Source: Salinigranum rubrum (GTDB lineage Archaea > Halobacteriota > Halobacteria > Halobacteriales > Haloferacaceae). From it: 64,000 nucleotides of DNA. The DNA is taken from assembly GCF_002906575.1 (NCBI RefSeq), contig NZ_CP026309.1:3720001-3784000 (forward strand). The letters are read 5' to 3'. Positions 56,158 to 64,000 of this stretch are shown here, one piece after another (the first letter of the stretch is position 1; each line of letters opens with the position of its first letter). A program made the translations under genes and the position numbers. The notes under the pieces were generated by a model, which worked only from the letters and a program-made list of their open reading frames with translations, had not been told where the DNA came from and did not search any database.

Positions 56158-56754
56158 CTAGAAGGAGACGTCCGTTTCGAGGTCCTCGGTCGCCTCTTCG
56201 AGTCCGTCGCGTCGGGCGTCGGAGGCGAACCGGGCAGAGAGGTCCTCGTCGCTCAGGAGTTCGGCGAACTCGTCGCGGAAGCGGTGACTCGCGCGGGCCG
56301 CGGCGGCCTCGCTCGTCGTCACGAGAAACGCGCGGCGGACGGCCTCGGAGTCGGCATCGACCGCCTCGACGCACTCGTCGAGCGAGGCGCCGTCGACGAC
56401 GAGCGGACGGACCGCGTCGTCGACCGGCGTGCGGTCCGCGTCGGTCACGAGATGGAGGTCCATGCGCGCCTCGAACACCGTCTCCTCCTCGACGTCGAGT
56501 TCGTCGGCCAGGTCGGCGTCGGTCCGCTCGTCGAAGAACCCGCGGAGGACCGTCACGAGCGCGTCTGTTCCGAGCGACGACCGGAAGGGAAAGCGCTCGC
56601 GCATCGTCCCGATCAGGTCGGCGAGTCGCTCGTCGGTGACCTCGCCCCCCTCCCCCTTGATCGACCCGCGACCCGCCTCCTGGCGCTCGGTGACGGTGTC
56701 GGAGCCGGTCGTCTCGAGGAAGATGTCGCGGAGTTCCTCGGTCTTCTCGTCCAT
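56158..56754 (-). CDS. Conditioned-medium-induced-protein-4-like haloarchaeal protein
   Basis: This 198-residue acidic soluble protein begins MDEKTEELRDIFLETTGSDT and has a helix-turn-helix-like region (RTDADLADELDVEEETVFEA). It resembles the haloarchaeal protein annotated as conditioned medium-induced protein 4, identified as induced when cells are exposed to late-growth-phase medium; its molecular function is unknown. I chose ATG 56754, as the upstream in-frame sequence (rich in Arg) lacks coding character. It is divergent from bioY with 104 nt between starts. Confidence 0.72.
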   Translation of the reverse strand: MDEKTEELRDIFLETTGSDTVTERQEAGRGSIKGEGGEVTDERLADLIGTMRERFPFRSSLGTDALVTVLRGFFDERTDADLADELDVEEETVFEARMDLHLVTDADRTPVDDAVRPLVVDGASLDECVEAVDADSEAVRRAFLVTTSEAAAARASHRFRDEFAELLSDEDLSARFASDARRDGLEEATEDLETDVSF

Positions 56755-56858
56755 GGGGATGGGATACAGTCGGCGCGGCCAAAAGCCTGCTGTCGTTTCG
56801 CGCCGACCGTTCGTCAACCGAACTATTCAAGACGGTTTACGAAGCATCGTCGGGCACA

Positions 56859-57443
56859 ATGGCGACGAACACAGAGTCGGTCGAACTCGTCGGCGACGAG
56901 GTCGTCGGCAACGTCGCGCGGGCGGTGCTCTTCGCCGCCGCGACTGCGGCGACCGCCCCCGTCGACCTCGTACACCCCCTCGCACCGAACGTTCCGATCA
57001 CCCTCCAGACGCTGTGGGTCTACCTCTCCGGCATCGTCCTCGGGCCGATTTGGGCCGGGTTCGCGTTCGTGCTCTACCTGCTGGCGGGTCTCATCGGGCT
57101 GCCCGTGTTCGCCGGAGCGAACGCCGGATTGGGAGTCTTACTCGGCCCGACGGGCGGCTTCCTCGTCGGGTTCCCGCTCGCCGCGGTGACCATCGGCTTC
57201 GTCACCCACGGCACGGACGGTATCGACCCCCTCTCGGAGGTTCCGCTCCCCCGGATGGTCGTCGCGCTCGTCGCCGGGAGCGCCGTCGTCTACGCCGCCG
57301 GCGCGGTCGGCTTCTCGCTCGTCCAGAGCATCTCGCTCCTCGCGAGCGTCTCGGCCGTCGTCGTCCCGTTCCTGCCCGTCGCGGCGCTGAAGATGGCCGC
57401 GACGGTCGCCATCGTCCGGAGCGACGCCATCGTCGCGCGGTGA
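56859..57443 (+). CDS. bioY: BioY, substrate-binding component of biotin ECF transporter
   Basis: This 194-residue membrane protein shows BioY features: PLAPNVPITLQTLWVYLSGI (the conserved VPxTLQTL motif), LGPIWAGFAFVLYLLAGLIG and VFAGANAGLGVLLGPTGGFL with the GP-T-GG loop. BioY captures biotin with high affinity and uses the shared energising module. The immediately following ATPase and transmembrane genes complete the biotin-specific system, and all three genes are closely spaced (4 and 16 nt). No biotin repressor site was identified. Confidence 0.93.
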   Translation: MATNTESVELVGDEVVGNVARAVLFAAATAATAPVDLVHPLAPNVPITLQTLWVYLSGIVLGPIWAGFAFVLYLLAGLIGLPVFAGANAGLGVLLGPTGGFLVGFPLAAVTIGFVTHGTDGIDPLSEVPLPRMVVALVAGSAVVYAAGAVGFSLVQSISLLASVSAVVVPFLPVAALKMAATVAIVRSDAIVAR

Positions 57444-57447
57444 TCGC

Positions 57448-58142
57448 GTGATACGGGTTCGGAACCTCTCTCACTCCTACGGTGAGGAGGCGGCCGTCGA
57501 CGGCGTCTCGCTCACCATCGACGACGGCGAGTTCCTCCTGCTCGCGGGGCCGAACGGCTCCGGTAAGACCACGCTCGTCCGCCACTTCAACGGTCTCCTC
57601 GACCCCCACGCGGGGGCGGTCGAGGTGAACGGCCGCCGGGTCGAAGACGACGTCGTCGCCGCCCGAACCGCGGTGGGGATGGTGTTTCAGGACCCCCGCG
57701 ACGGCTTCGTCGCCGCCACGGTCGGCGCGGACGTGGCGTTCGGCCCCGAGAACCTCGGAATCGACCGGGCAGAGATACGGAGGCGAGTGGACGACGCGCT
57801 CGACGCCGTTCGGATGGGAGACCGACACGAGGCTCGCATCGAGGAGCTCTCGGGGGCGAGCGCGAACGGGTCGCCATCGCCGGGGCGCTGGCGATGGACC
57901 CCGACCACCTCGTCCTCGACGAGCCGTTTACTGGCTTGGACTGGCCCGCGCGACAGGCCGTGCTGGAACGCCTCGACGCGCTCCACGAGTCGGGACGGAG
58001 CGTCGTCGTCGTCACTCACGACCTCCGCGACGTCGCGGCGCTCGCGGACCGGGTCGTCGTCCTCTCCGAGGGGCGAGTCGCGCTCGACGCCACAGAGCCC
58101 GACCCGGAGCGTCTGGTCGAACTGGGGGTCCGCCCGCCCTGA
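57448..58142 (+). CDS. bioM: BioM, ATPase of biotin ECF transporter, frameshifted
   Basis: About 231 residues after adding one G to the five-G run at 57852-57856. The shift falls exactly in the ABC signature: the sequence should read ELSGGERERVAIAGALAMDP. Other motifs are Walker A GPNGSGKTTLVRHFNG, Q-loop MVFQDPRDG, Walker B HLVLDEPFTGLDW and H-loop VVVVTHDLRD. It hydrolyses ATP to drive biotin uptake with BioN and BioY. Without the correction the first frame ends in unrelated residues at 58152. Since an ABC ATPase without signature and Walker B would be dead while its operon partners are intact, a sequencing or consensus error is likely. Confidence 0.88.
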
Positions 58143-58144
58143 GC

Positions 58145-58152
58145 GGAGGTGA
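58145..58152 (+). promoter_or_regulatory. Shine-Dalgarno site for BioN
   Basis: GGAGGTGA lies 6 nt before ATG 58159, fixing its start and showing re-initiation inside the bio operon. Confidence 0.7.
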
Positions 58153-58158
58153 GCGCGA

Positions 58159-58866
58159 ATGAGCCTCTCGTACGTCGCGGGCGACTCGCTCGCACACCGA
58201 CTCGACCCTCGGACGAAGCTCGCGCTCCAGGCGGGCTTCGCCGTGGCCGCGGTCGCTCACACCACGCCGACGGGTCTGCTCGTCCTCACGGCCGTGACGC
58301 TCGTCTTTCTCAGGCTCGCGTCCACACCCGTCGTCGCGAGCCTCCGCTCGTACCGCGCGTTCCTCCCCTTCCTGGTCGCGGCCCCGGTCGTGGAGGCGCT
58401 GACGCTCGGCGCGCCGTGGCTGGTGGTAGGAGACGCCGTGCGGCCGGCGCTGGCCTCCTGTCGCGTCCTCTTGCTCCTCCTGGTGTCGACGGCGTACATC
58501 CGCACGACGCCGGTCCGAGCGTCCCGCGCGGCCATCCAGCATCTCCTGCCCGGTCGCGTGGGAGTCCTCCTCGGTGCCGGCGTCGGCCTCGTGCTCCGCT
58601 TCCTCCCGCTGATGCGTCACGACCTGGCGACCATCCGGAGCGCGATGGCCGCCCGCCTCGGCGACCAACGCTCCCTCTACGACCGGATCCGACTCGTCGG
58701 CGTGACCGGCCTCGGGCGGGTGTTCCTGCGGGCGGACCGCCTCTCACTGGCGCTCCGCGCGCGCTGTTTCGCGTGGAACCCGACGCTCCCGCCGCTCTCG
58801 TTCGCGCGGCGCGATTACCCCGTGCTGGCGCTCTCGATACTGCTGGCGCTGACCGCGCTGGTGTAG
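58159..58866 (+). CDS. bioN: BioN, transmembrane component of biotin ECF transporter
   Basis: This 235-residue EcfT-type membrane protein has the N-terminal HRLDPRTKLAL motif, five or so helices (for example VGVLLGAGVGLVLRFLPLM), and the cytoplasmic coupling helices with ARLGDQRSLYDR and LRARCF, where the second corresponds to the conserved A-R-G/x motif that contacts the ATPase. It completes bioYMN. The stop lies 127 nt before the next operon. Confidence 0.9.
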   Translation: MSLSYVAGDSLAHRLDPRTKLALQAGFAVAAVAHTTPTGLLVLTAVTLVFLRLASTPVVASLRSYRAFLPFLVAAPVVEALTLGAPWLVVGDAVRPALASCRVLLLLLVSTAYIRTTPVRASRAAIQHLLPGRVGVLLGAGVGLVLRFLPLMRHDLATIRSAMAARLGDQRSLYDRIRLVGVTGLGRVFLRADRLSLALRARCFAWNPTLPPLSFARRDYPVLALSILLALTALV

Positions 58867-58993
58867 TGACACCGGGGGCGTCCACGGCGAAAAAGCGCCG
58901 CCGCGCCCCGGCCGCCATCTGGCCGCGAACGAACACCCCGTCCAGCACCCATCCAGCACAACGGTTAACACGCCTCCGGACCCGGAATCGTGT

Positions 58994-61096
58994 ATGCTAC
59001 TCCAGGCGGTGACCCGTGAGACGTTCTGGACTATCGGCCCGGTCGGCGAGGCCGTCTTCTACTTCCTCGCGGCCGTCGCGGTGCTCGTCTTCTCGTACGG
59101 CGTGTACGAGCGGTTCGCCCGGTACACGAAAGGGACGGCCGACCCGTTCGAGCGACTCGACGACCTCTCCGGTCGAGTACGGCGCGCGGCGCGGATGCTC
59201 GTCTCGAACGAGGCGCAGTTCGACCGCGACCTGTACGCCGGCGTCATGCACGCGTTCATCGTCTGGGGCTTTCTCACGCTCCTCATCGGCACGACCATCC
59301 TCGCCATCGACATCGACATCTACCGTCGTCTGGCGGGAGAGTCGTTCTTCGTCGGCGACTTCTACCTCTCCTACTCGCTGGTGATGGACGCGCTGGGACT
59401 GCTGTTCGTCGTCGGCGTCGGCATGGCGCTGTATCGGCGGTACGAGGTGAGAGAAGAGCGACTCTGGGGGAAACACACCGGCTTCGAGGACGACGCGTTC
59501 GTCTGGACGCTCTTCGTACTCGGCGTCGGCGGCTACGTCACCGAAGCCCTGCGCATCGTCGGCACCGGTTTTCCGCCGTTCGAGACCGTCTCGTTCGTCG
59601 GCTACTTCGTCGCCACCCTCTTTTCGGCCGGCGGGATGTCCGCCGGAGCAGCGGAGACGCTCTACACCTGGGCGTGGTGGTCACACGCGCTCTTGGCGCT
59701 CGCGTTCGTCGCCGCCATCCCCTACGCGAAGCCGTTCCACATGCTTTCGTCCCTGGCCAACGTCGTCACCCGCGACGAGAAGGCGGGACTGCGCCTCCCG
59801 CGGGTGCCGGAACACCTCGCGCCCGACGAGATCGGGTACACCGAGATAGGGGACCTCTCGTGGCGACAACTGCTCGACATGGACGCCTGCACCAAGTGCG
59901 GGCGGTGTTCCTCGGCGTGCCCCGCGAAGGCGTCGGGGCGGAACCTCGACCCGCGCGACGTCATCCTCGACCTGAAAGCGTACCGTGAGTCGGTCGACGC
60001 CGGCGGCGAGGAGGTCGACATCATCGCCGACGGCGGCACCTCGGTCATCGACTCCGAGTCGATGCGGTCGTGTATGGCCTGTATGGCCTGCATGGACGCC
60101 TGCCCCGTCGACATCGAACACCTGACGCACTTCACGGAGATGAACCGCCGCCTCACCGAGACGGGCCAACAGCCCGAGCAGGTCCAGGAGGCGATGATGA
60201 ACGTCTTCCAGAACGGCAACGCGTTCGGCGACCCCGCGCGGAAACGCCCCGACTGGGTGGAAGAGTTGGACTTCGAGGTGCCCGACGCGCGCGACGAGTC
60301 GGTGGAGTTCCTCTGGTACGTCGGCGACTACCCGTCGTACGACGAGCGCAACCAGCGCGTCGCGCGGGCGCTCGCGCGCGTCTTCCACGAGGCCGGCGTC
60401 TCCTACGGCATCCTCTACGAGGACGAGGCGAACGACGGCAACGACGTCCGGCGGGTCGGCGAGGAAGGGCTGTACGAGATGCTCGTCGAGGACAACGCGA
60501 GCGCGATGGCCGACTGCGACTTCGAGAAGATCGTCTGCACCGACCCCCACTCGTACAACACGTTCGAGCACGAGTACCCCGAGATGGCCGCGGAACTCGA
60601 CGTCGAGTTCGACTACCCCGTCTTCCACTACACGCAGGTGTTGCAGACCCTCGTCGAAGCGGGTCGGCTGGACCTCGGGTCGATAGAGAGGACGGTCACC
60701 TACCACGACCCCTGTCACCTCGGGCGGTACAACGGCGTCTTCGAGACGCCGCGCGACGTCGTGCGCGCGACGGGCGCGGACCTCGTCGAGATGCCGCGCA
60801 ACAGGAAGGATTCGTTCTGCTGTGGGGGCGGCGGCGGCGGCCTGTGGCTCGACCAGGAGGAGGACGTGAAACCGAGCGAGGAGCGACTGAGAGAGGCGAC
60901 CGAGGACACGGTTCGAAGGCCCGAGCAGTTCGTCGTCGCCTGTCCGATGTGTGCGACGATGTACGAGGACGGCCGGAAGACGGGGGGCTTCGAGGAGGAG
61001 TTGGAGATCGTCGACGTGAGCGAACTCGTCGTCGAGGCGCTCGACGCGCGAACGGGAGCGAGTTCGGGGGAGACGACGCCCGCGGCCGCGGACTGA
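58994..61096 (+). CDS. Membrane-bound HdrD-like Fe-S oxidoreductase (NarI-like + 2x[4Fe-4S] + CCG)
   Basis: This 700-residue protein has an N-terminal NarI-like domain of about six helices (residues 1-250, with histidines such as MHAFIVW and WWSHALLAL suitable for haem b). Then follow two [4Fe-4S] motifs, CTKCGRCSSACP near 297 and CMACMACMDACP near 358, and a C-terminal cysteine-rich domain with HDPCHLGR and SFCCGGGG and CPMC. This resembles HdrDE fused in one chain and haloarchaeal quinone-interacting oxidoreductases. It probably moves electrons between a soluble donor (ETF or thiol/disulfide) and membrane quinones. Its ATG at 58994 is preceded by a GTTAACACG promoter-like stretch. Confidence 0.88.
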   Translation: MLLQAVTRETFWTIGPVGEAVFYFLAAVAVLVFSYGVYERFARYTKGTADPFERLDDLSGRVRRAARMLVSNEAQFDRDLYAGVMHAFIVWGFLTLLIGTTILAIDIDIYRRLAGESFFVGDFYLSYSLVMDALGLLFVVGVGMALYRRYEVREERLWGKHTGFEDDAFVWTLFVLGVGGYVTEALRIVGTGFPPFETVSFVGYFVATLFSAGGMSAGAAETLYTWAWWSHALLALAFVAAIPYAKPFHMLSSLANVVTRDEKAGLRLPRVPEHLAPDEIGYTEIGDLSWRQLLDMDACTKCGRCSSACPAKASGRNLDPRDVILDLKAYRESVDAGGEEVDIIADGGTSVIDSESMRSCMACMACMDACPVDIEHLTHFTEMNRRLTETGQQPEQVQEAMMNVFQNGNAFGDPARKRPDWVEELDFEVPDARDESVEFLWYVGDYPSYDERNQRVARALARVFHEAGVSYGILYEDEANDGNDVRRVGEEGLYEMLVEDNASAMADCDFEKIVCTDPHSYNTFEHEYPEMAAELDVEFDYPVFHYTQVLQTLVEAGRLDLGSIERTVTYHDPCHLGRYNGVFETPRDVVRATGADLVEMPRNRKDSFCCGGGGGGLWLDQEEDVKPSEERLREATEDTVRRPEQFVVACPMCATMYEDGRKTGGFEEELEIVDVSELVVEALDARTGASSGETTPAAAD

Positions 61097-61146
61097 GCCG
61101 AGGAGGGGACAGATACCGCTTTGACACGACCGCGCGAGAGGGAGAC

Positions 61147-61551
61147 ATGGACCCCCGCATCAGCCTCGTCACCCTCGGCGTCGCCGACGTCGACCGCTCC
61201 GTCGACTTCTACCGCGAACTCGGGTTCCCGGTCGAGCGGTGGGGAGACGCCGCGTTTTTCGAACTCGACGGCGCCTGGCTCTCCGTGTACCCCCGGGAGG
61301 CGCTCGCCGCGGACGCCGGCGTCGACGCCGGGGGCGTGAGGGGAGAGTTCGACGGCGTCACCCTCGCGCACAACGTCGGTTCTTCCGAGGAAGTCGACAG
61401 GGTGCTAGAGGAACTCGTCGCCGCCGGCGGGACGATGACCCGGCCCGCGCGGGAGACCGACTGGGGCGGCTACTCGGGGTACGTCGCCGACCCCGACGGT
61501 CACCTGTGGGAGGTCGCGTGGAACCCCCACGCGGACCTCACAGACGTGTGA
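61147..61551 (+). CDS. VOC-family (glyoxalase/bleomycin resistance-like) protein
   Basis: This 134-residue protein has paired beta-alpha-beta-beta-beta modules: ISLVTLGVADVDRSVDFYRE starts the first, FDGVTLAHNVGSSEEVDRVL the second, and the ending YVADPDGHLWEVAWNP is the standard metal-site strand with Glu. The VOC superfamily includes glyoxalase I and dioxygenases. Function cannot be narrowed. ATG 61147 follows the HdrD-like gene by 50 nt. Confidence 0.87.
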   Translation: MDPRISLVTLGVADVDRSVDFYRELGFPVERWGDAAFFELDGAWLSVYPREALAADAGVDAGGVRGEFDGVTLAHNVGSSEEVDRVLEELVAAGGTMTRPARETDWGGYSGYVADPDGHLWEVAWNPHADLTDV

Positions 61552-61608
61552 TACCGAGTCGAGGAGCCGACGGCAGGGTTATGTCCGGATACGTTGTATT
61601 CAACTGAC

Positions 61609-62127
61609 ATGCCAAACGGCGACGGTGACGACGTCGAGCGAATCACGCGACCGCTGGGGACGGTCATCCGCGACGTGGGGCTGGCAGTCGCGGAGGGACA
61701 GCAGGAACTCGACAGAAAGCTGCGCACGCAGTACCTCTCGGCCCCCGACGACGGGCCCGTGGACCTGGAGACGCCGTGGTACCGCTTCGCGGAGGTCGAG
61801 GTCGACCTGCAGTTACACTTTCACACCCACGAACTGGTCGAACGGCCCCCGGGGCACGTCGCGAGAGCCGTCGAGGGGAAAGGCGGCGTCGCCGCGGCCA
61901 CGCCGCGGTACGAAGTCGCCGCCTCCGTCGCCACGCCGTCCGACCCGGGGTTCGCCGAGCACGAACGGAGCGGAGCCAGCCGAATCCGGTTCCGCATCAT
62001 CCCCGTCACGCCGCCACCCCTCTCTCGGGCCGAAACGAGCGGGACGAACGAGGCTAACGGCGCGAACGGTGAGGGCGACGAGGACGGCGGGGACGACGAG
62101 AACGGTGAGGAGCGGGAAACCGAATGA
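61609..62127 (+). CDS. DUF2589-like haloarchaeal protein 1
   Basis: This 172-residue protein has an N-terminal helix (LGTVIRDVGLAVAEGQQELD), the beta-rich middle YRFAEVEVDLQLHFHTHELV and the end IRFRIIPVTPPPLSR, followed by an acidic tail of Gly/Glu/Asn. The layout parallels the protein at 63421-63963 (helix with AQxALD, YxFSEATIDVKMDI strand, VPVPPPERI end), so they are probably paralogues of the DUF2589 type. The gene overlaps the PASTA gene by four bases (ATGA). Its function is unknown; see the cluster finding. Confidence 0.7.
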   Translation: MPNGDGDDVERITRPLGTVIRDVGLAVAEGQQELDRKLRTQYLSAPDDGPVDLETPWYRFAEVEVDLQLHFHTHELVERPPGHVARAVEGKGGVAAATPRYEVAASVATPSDPGFAEHERSGASRIRFRIIPVTPPPLSRAETSGTNEANGANGEGDEDGGDDENGEERETE

Positions 62128-62966
62128 CGGACCACGACCCGTCCGCGGGGCACACGGAGCGGCGAACCGACGGCGGGGACGACGCTACCGACGAACGGCG
62201 CGGCGGGTGGTTCTCTCGGCTGTTCCCCGGTCGGGACGAGCGCATCCGTTCGCTCAGACGACAGCTCCGGCAGGCAGAGCGCGACGAGGCGGCGTTGAAC
62301 GAGGAGGTGGAGAGGCTCCGCGGGCGCGTCACGGAACTGGAGGAGGAGAAGGAAGAACTGGCGTCGGTGAAGGGAGCGTACGAGCAGCGGGAGTTCGCCC
62401 TCGACGCGTTACTCGAGAGCGTCGGGGAGTCGTTCCGCGACGCGAACCGGGAACTCGCGAAGCGGAACGTCGCCGTCGGTGACCTCGACGTCACCCTCCG
62501 GGCGGACGTCTCCGGGGGTGGGAGCCGAGACAGCCTCTCGTTACGCCTCGTCGACCCCGAAGAGGGGATCGACGCCGACCGGTTGAGCACCCTCTCGTTC
62601 ACCGTCGGCGGTCGTGGACGGCTCAGACGCTTCGGCCAGGCAGGGACCGAGCGCGGCGACACAGGCGCTGAGGGCGGCAGCGCCGCCGGGGGGAGTGAGG
62701 GTTGGACCGGTGGGTTCGGGGTCACAGCGCCCGACGAGACGGCGAGTGAACCGACCGGCCCTCCCGCCGAAGTGCCGGACGTGACGGGCTTGCCAGTCGG
62801 GAGGGCCGAGACGGAACTCCGTGCGGAGGGGTTCGGCACCCACCGCGAGTACCGGCCGGACGCGACGCCCGTCGGCACCGTCGTCGAACAGTGGCCGCGG
62901 GCGTTCGCCGTCGCCCCGCAGGGGTCGAACGTGGTCGTCTTCGTCGGTGGCGAGGAGAGGAAGTAG
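62124..62966 (+). CDS. Coiled-coil protein with C-terminal PASTA domain
   Basis: This 280-residue protein has a basic N terminus (GWFSRLFPGRDERIRSLRRQ), a coiled coil (EALN-type heptads AALNEEVERLRGRVTELEEE), a strand-rich domain (VAVGDLDVTLRADVSGGGSR, LSTLSFTVGG), a Gly/Ser/Thr linker, and a PASTA repeat (EVPDVTGLPVGRAETELRAE then GTVVEQWPRAFAVAPQGSNV). PASTA domains usually bind muropeptides or beta-lactams outside bacterial cells; here there is no signal peptide or membrane anchor, so the domain is presumably a protein-protein interaction module in the cytoplasm. It overlaps neighbours by 4 and 1 nt, the tight spacing of one complex. Confidence 0.8.
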   Translation: MTDHDPSAGHTERRTDGGDDATDERRGGWFSRLFPGRDERIRSLRRQLRQAERDEAALNEEVERLRGRVTELEEEKEELASVKGAYEQREFALDALLESVGESFRDANRELAKRNVAVGDLDVTLRADVSGGGSRDSLSLRLVDPEEGIDADRLSTLSFTVGGRGRLRRFGQAGTERGDTGAEGGSAAGGSEGWTGGFGVTAPDETASEPTGPPAEVPDVTGLPVGRAETELRAEGFGTHREYRPDATPVGTVVEQWPRAFAVAPQGSNVVVFVGGEERK

Positions 62967-63283
62967 TGGACCTCGTAGAACGGTTCGGCGCGAGGGTTGA
63001 CGTCTCGACCACGACCGCCGCCGTCGGGTACTTCCTGGTCTGTCGTCGCCCGTCGGCCGACCACGCACAGTTCCGAGGGGGCGTGGCGAGCGCCGTCGGC
63101 GGCGCCGAGTACATCCACCTCGACAACCCGAACGGGTTCGTGGTCGTCGCGACGGCGTACGTGACCGCACAGGCGCTCCGGGCGCACCCGATGGTCGACC
63201 ACGTAGGGGGCGTGACGCTCGACTCGAACCGACTGCTGACCTCGACGGGAGAGCACCGGACCGCCGCCGGTCACGAGTCGTGA
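62966..63283 (+). CDS. Small conserved-looking protein in DUF2589/PASTA cluster
   Basis: This 105-residue protein starts at GTG 62966, which overlaps the PASTA gene's TAG by one base. It shows a beta-alpha-beta pattern (VGYFLVCRRPSADHAQFRGG, NPNGFVVVATAYVTAQAL) and the ending HPMVDHVGGVTLDSNRL. The fold resembles small peptidase-inhibitor I9-like or stress-related ferredoxin-like domains, but I cannot assign it. High third-position GC and tight coupling support it as real. Confidence 0.68.
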   Translation: MDLVERFGARVDVSTTTAAVGYFLVCRRPSADHAQFRGGVASAVGGAEYIHLDNPNGFVVVATAYVTAQALRAHPMVDHVGGVTLDSNRLLTSTGEHRTAAGHES

Positions 63284-63363
63284 GTCGACGGGAGACGGGG
63301 AACCGGCGTCAGTCGGCAGTCAGCGCGGACGGCGGCGAAATGACGGAACGGGACACTGTCCGA

Positions 63364-63369
63364 TATATA
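63364..63369 (+). promoter_or_regulatory. TATA box of second DUF2589-like gene
   Basis: TATATA lies 52-57 nt before ATG 63421. With a Shine-Dalgarno GGTGAGG at 63405-63411 (9 nt spacing), the transcript has a leader of about 25-30 nt, so this gene has its own promoter. Confidence 0.5.
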
Positions 63370-63420
63370 GTGACAATTGCTATCTCTATCCATTGCATCT
63401 GAAGGGTGAGGTATTTGTAA

Positions 63421-63963
63421 ATGTCAGTAGGGGACGAACTTCTCGACGTGCCGTTGCCGTCGATGGTCGCCAAGCTCGGAATCGGAATCGCGGACGCGCA
63501 GGCCGCGCTCGATCAGAACTCGCTCAAGACGCTCGGGGAGTTGAACGCGGACGACAACAGGATCGAAGTCGTCACGAGCCTGACGAGGACCATCACCGAC
63601 GAGGGGGTCGAATTCAAAGATGACGGGGTCGTCAAATCGGAGTTGACCCCGTTCCAACTCGGCCTGATGCCCGCGTTCTACCAGTTCAGCGAGGCGACCA
63701 TCGACGTGAAGATGGACATCAAGACGACGACACAGACCGACACCAGCGTCACGGTCGGCGCCGAAGCGAAGGCCGGGTGGGGGCTGTACAGCGCCAGCAT
63801 CAAGACCGACGTCGAACACAACCGCAAGTTCGGAAAGGAGGTCAACGGGACCAGCCACCTCGTGACCAAACTCGTCCCGGTGCCACCGCCGGAGCGGATC
63901 GAACCGGAGACGGTGACTATCGACCTCCGCACGCCCGAGGGAGAGGGCGAGGACGACGAGTGA
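63421..63963 (+). CDS. DUF2589-like haloarchaeal protein 2
   Basis: This 180-residue protein starts with an LPSMVAKLGIGIADAQAALD helix, then SELTPFQLGLMPAFYQFSEA, a strand block TIDVKMDIKTTTQTDTSVTV with Thr/Val alternation, and ends KLVPVPPPERIEPETVTIDL. The pattern is that of DUF2589-like proteins, and it appears related to the protein at 61609. Function is unknown. It is the last complete gene of the window, and a GTGAGTGATG sequence at its right edge may begin the next gene. Confidence 0.75.
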   Translation: MSVGDELLDVPLPSMVAKLGIGIADAQAALDQNSLKTLGELNADDNRIEVVTSLTRTITDEGVEFKDDGVVKSELTPFQLGLMPAFYQFSEATIDVKMDIKTTTQTDTSVTVGAEAKAGWGLYSASIKTDVEHNRKFGKEVNGTSHLVTKLVPVPPPERIEPETVTIDLRTPEGEGEDDE

Positions 63964-64000
63964 CCCGGCCGAGCCGACAGCCGTCGAGAGGTGAGTGATG

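Noticed and set aside
1-64000. tRNA, rRNA and CRISPR loci
   Set aside because: I looked for cloverleaf-like intergenic stretches, ribosomal RNA signatures and regularly spaced repeats and found none; intergenic gaps are mostly short and explained by promoters or the GC-rich repeats.
63991-64000. A further gene starting at the right edge (GTGAGTGATG)
   Set aside because: Only a possible start codon is visible and no coding sequence can be read, so it is not listed as a feature.

Overview
The window is chromosomal DNA of a haloarchaeon (class Halobacteria). The evidence is very high GC, strong G/C bias at third codon positions, acidic predicted proteins, mostly leaderless genes with TATA boxes 25-35 nt before the start codon, and lineage markers: a salactin-type actin, an MCM helicase with an intein, a PGF-CTERM surface protein, a lycopene cyclase domain/UbiA pair and a Bat-type HTH regulator. 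Gene density is high and I saw no rRNA, tRNA, CRISPR array or transposase. The genus cannot be fixed by reading alone.

Layout. 0-5.3 kb: an M20 peptidase cut by the window edge, a tungsten/molybdenum aldehyde:ferredoxin oxidoreductase, then a Bat-like regulator with a metallo-beta-lactamase-fold gene. 5.4-11.9 kb: rhodanese, DoxX-like protein, nucleoside permease family protein, an asparagine-synthase-like protein, and a carotenoid/prenyl gene pair. 12-19.6 kb: salactin, membrane and cell-surface proteins, Nudix hydrolase, CPBP protease. 19.6-23 kb: a tightly coupled five-gene operon ending in a MinD-like ATPase. 23.4-27.6 kb: a CoxS/CoxL/CoxM-type molybdenum hydroxylase with a facing molbindin gene. 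28.5-32.2 kb: mcm with a 529-residue intein in the Walker A loop.

32.3-55.7 kb holds the most interesting system. It contains thioredoxin, a CoA-disulfide-reductase-like flavoprotein, an AhpD-like CxxC protein, paired YeeE/YedE half-transporters, TusA, DsrE2, TauE/SafE with a 49-residue partner, a rhodanese-MBL fusion and two USP domains in one protein. A family of about 21-bp inverted repeats (consensus roughly TATTGYR-N7-YRCAATA) lies at the promoters of most of these transcription units, including that of a cysteine-containing winged-HTH protein (45054-45455). I read this as one uncharacterised reactive-sulfur/thiol regulon spread over more than 23 kb. The same stretch also carries ordinary genes (SLC13 transporter, FAD oxidoreductase, CaCA antiporter, orphan E1 alpha/beta, LysE exporter).

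56-64 kb: a conditioned-medium-induced-type protein, the biotin transporter bioY-bioM-bioN, a membrane Fe-S oxidoreductase of the HdrD type, a VOC protein, and an unexplained cluster of two DUF2589-like proteins around a PASTA protein.

Two cautions. Four genes (13231-14135, 16338-18562, 46494-46966, 57448-58142) are each broken by a one-base shift at a run of exactly five G; a sixth G repairs each one, so consensus errors are likely. A GC-rich intergenic repeat occurs at 6055-6290 and as an inverted pair at 50918-51245.
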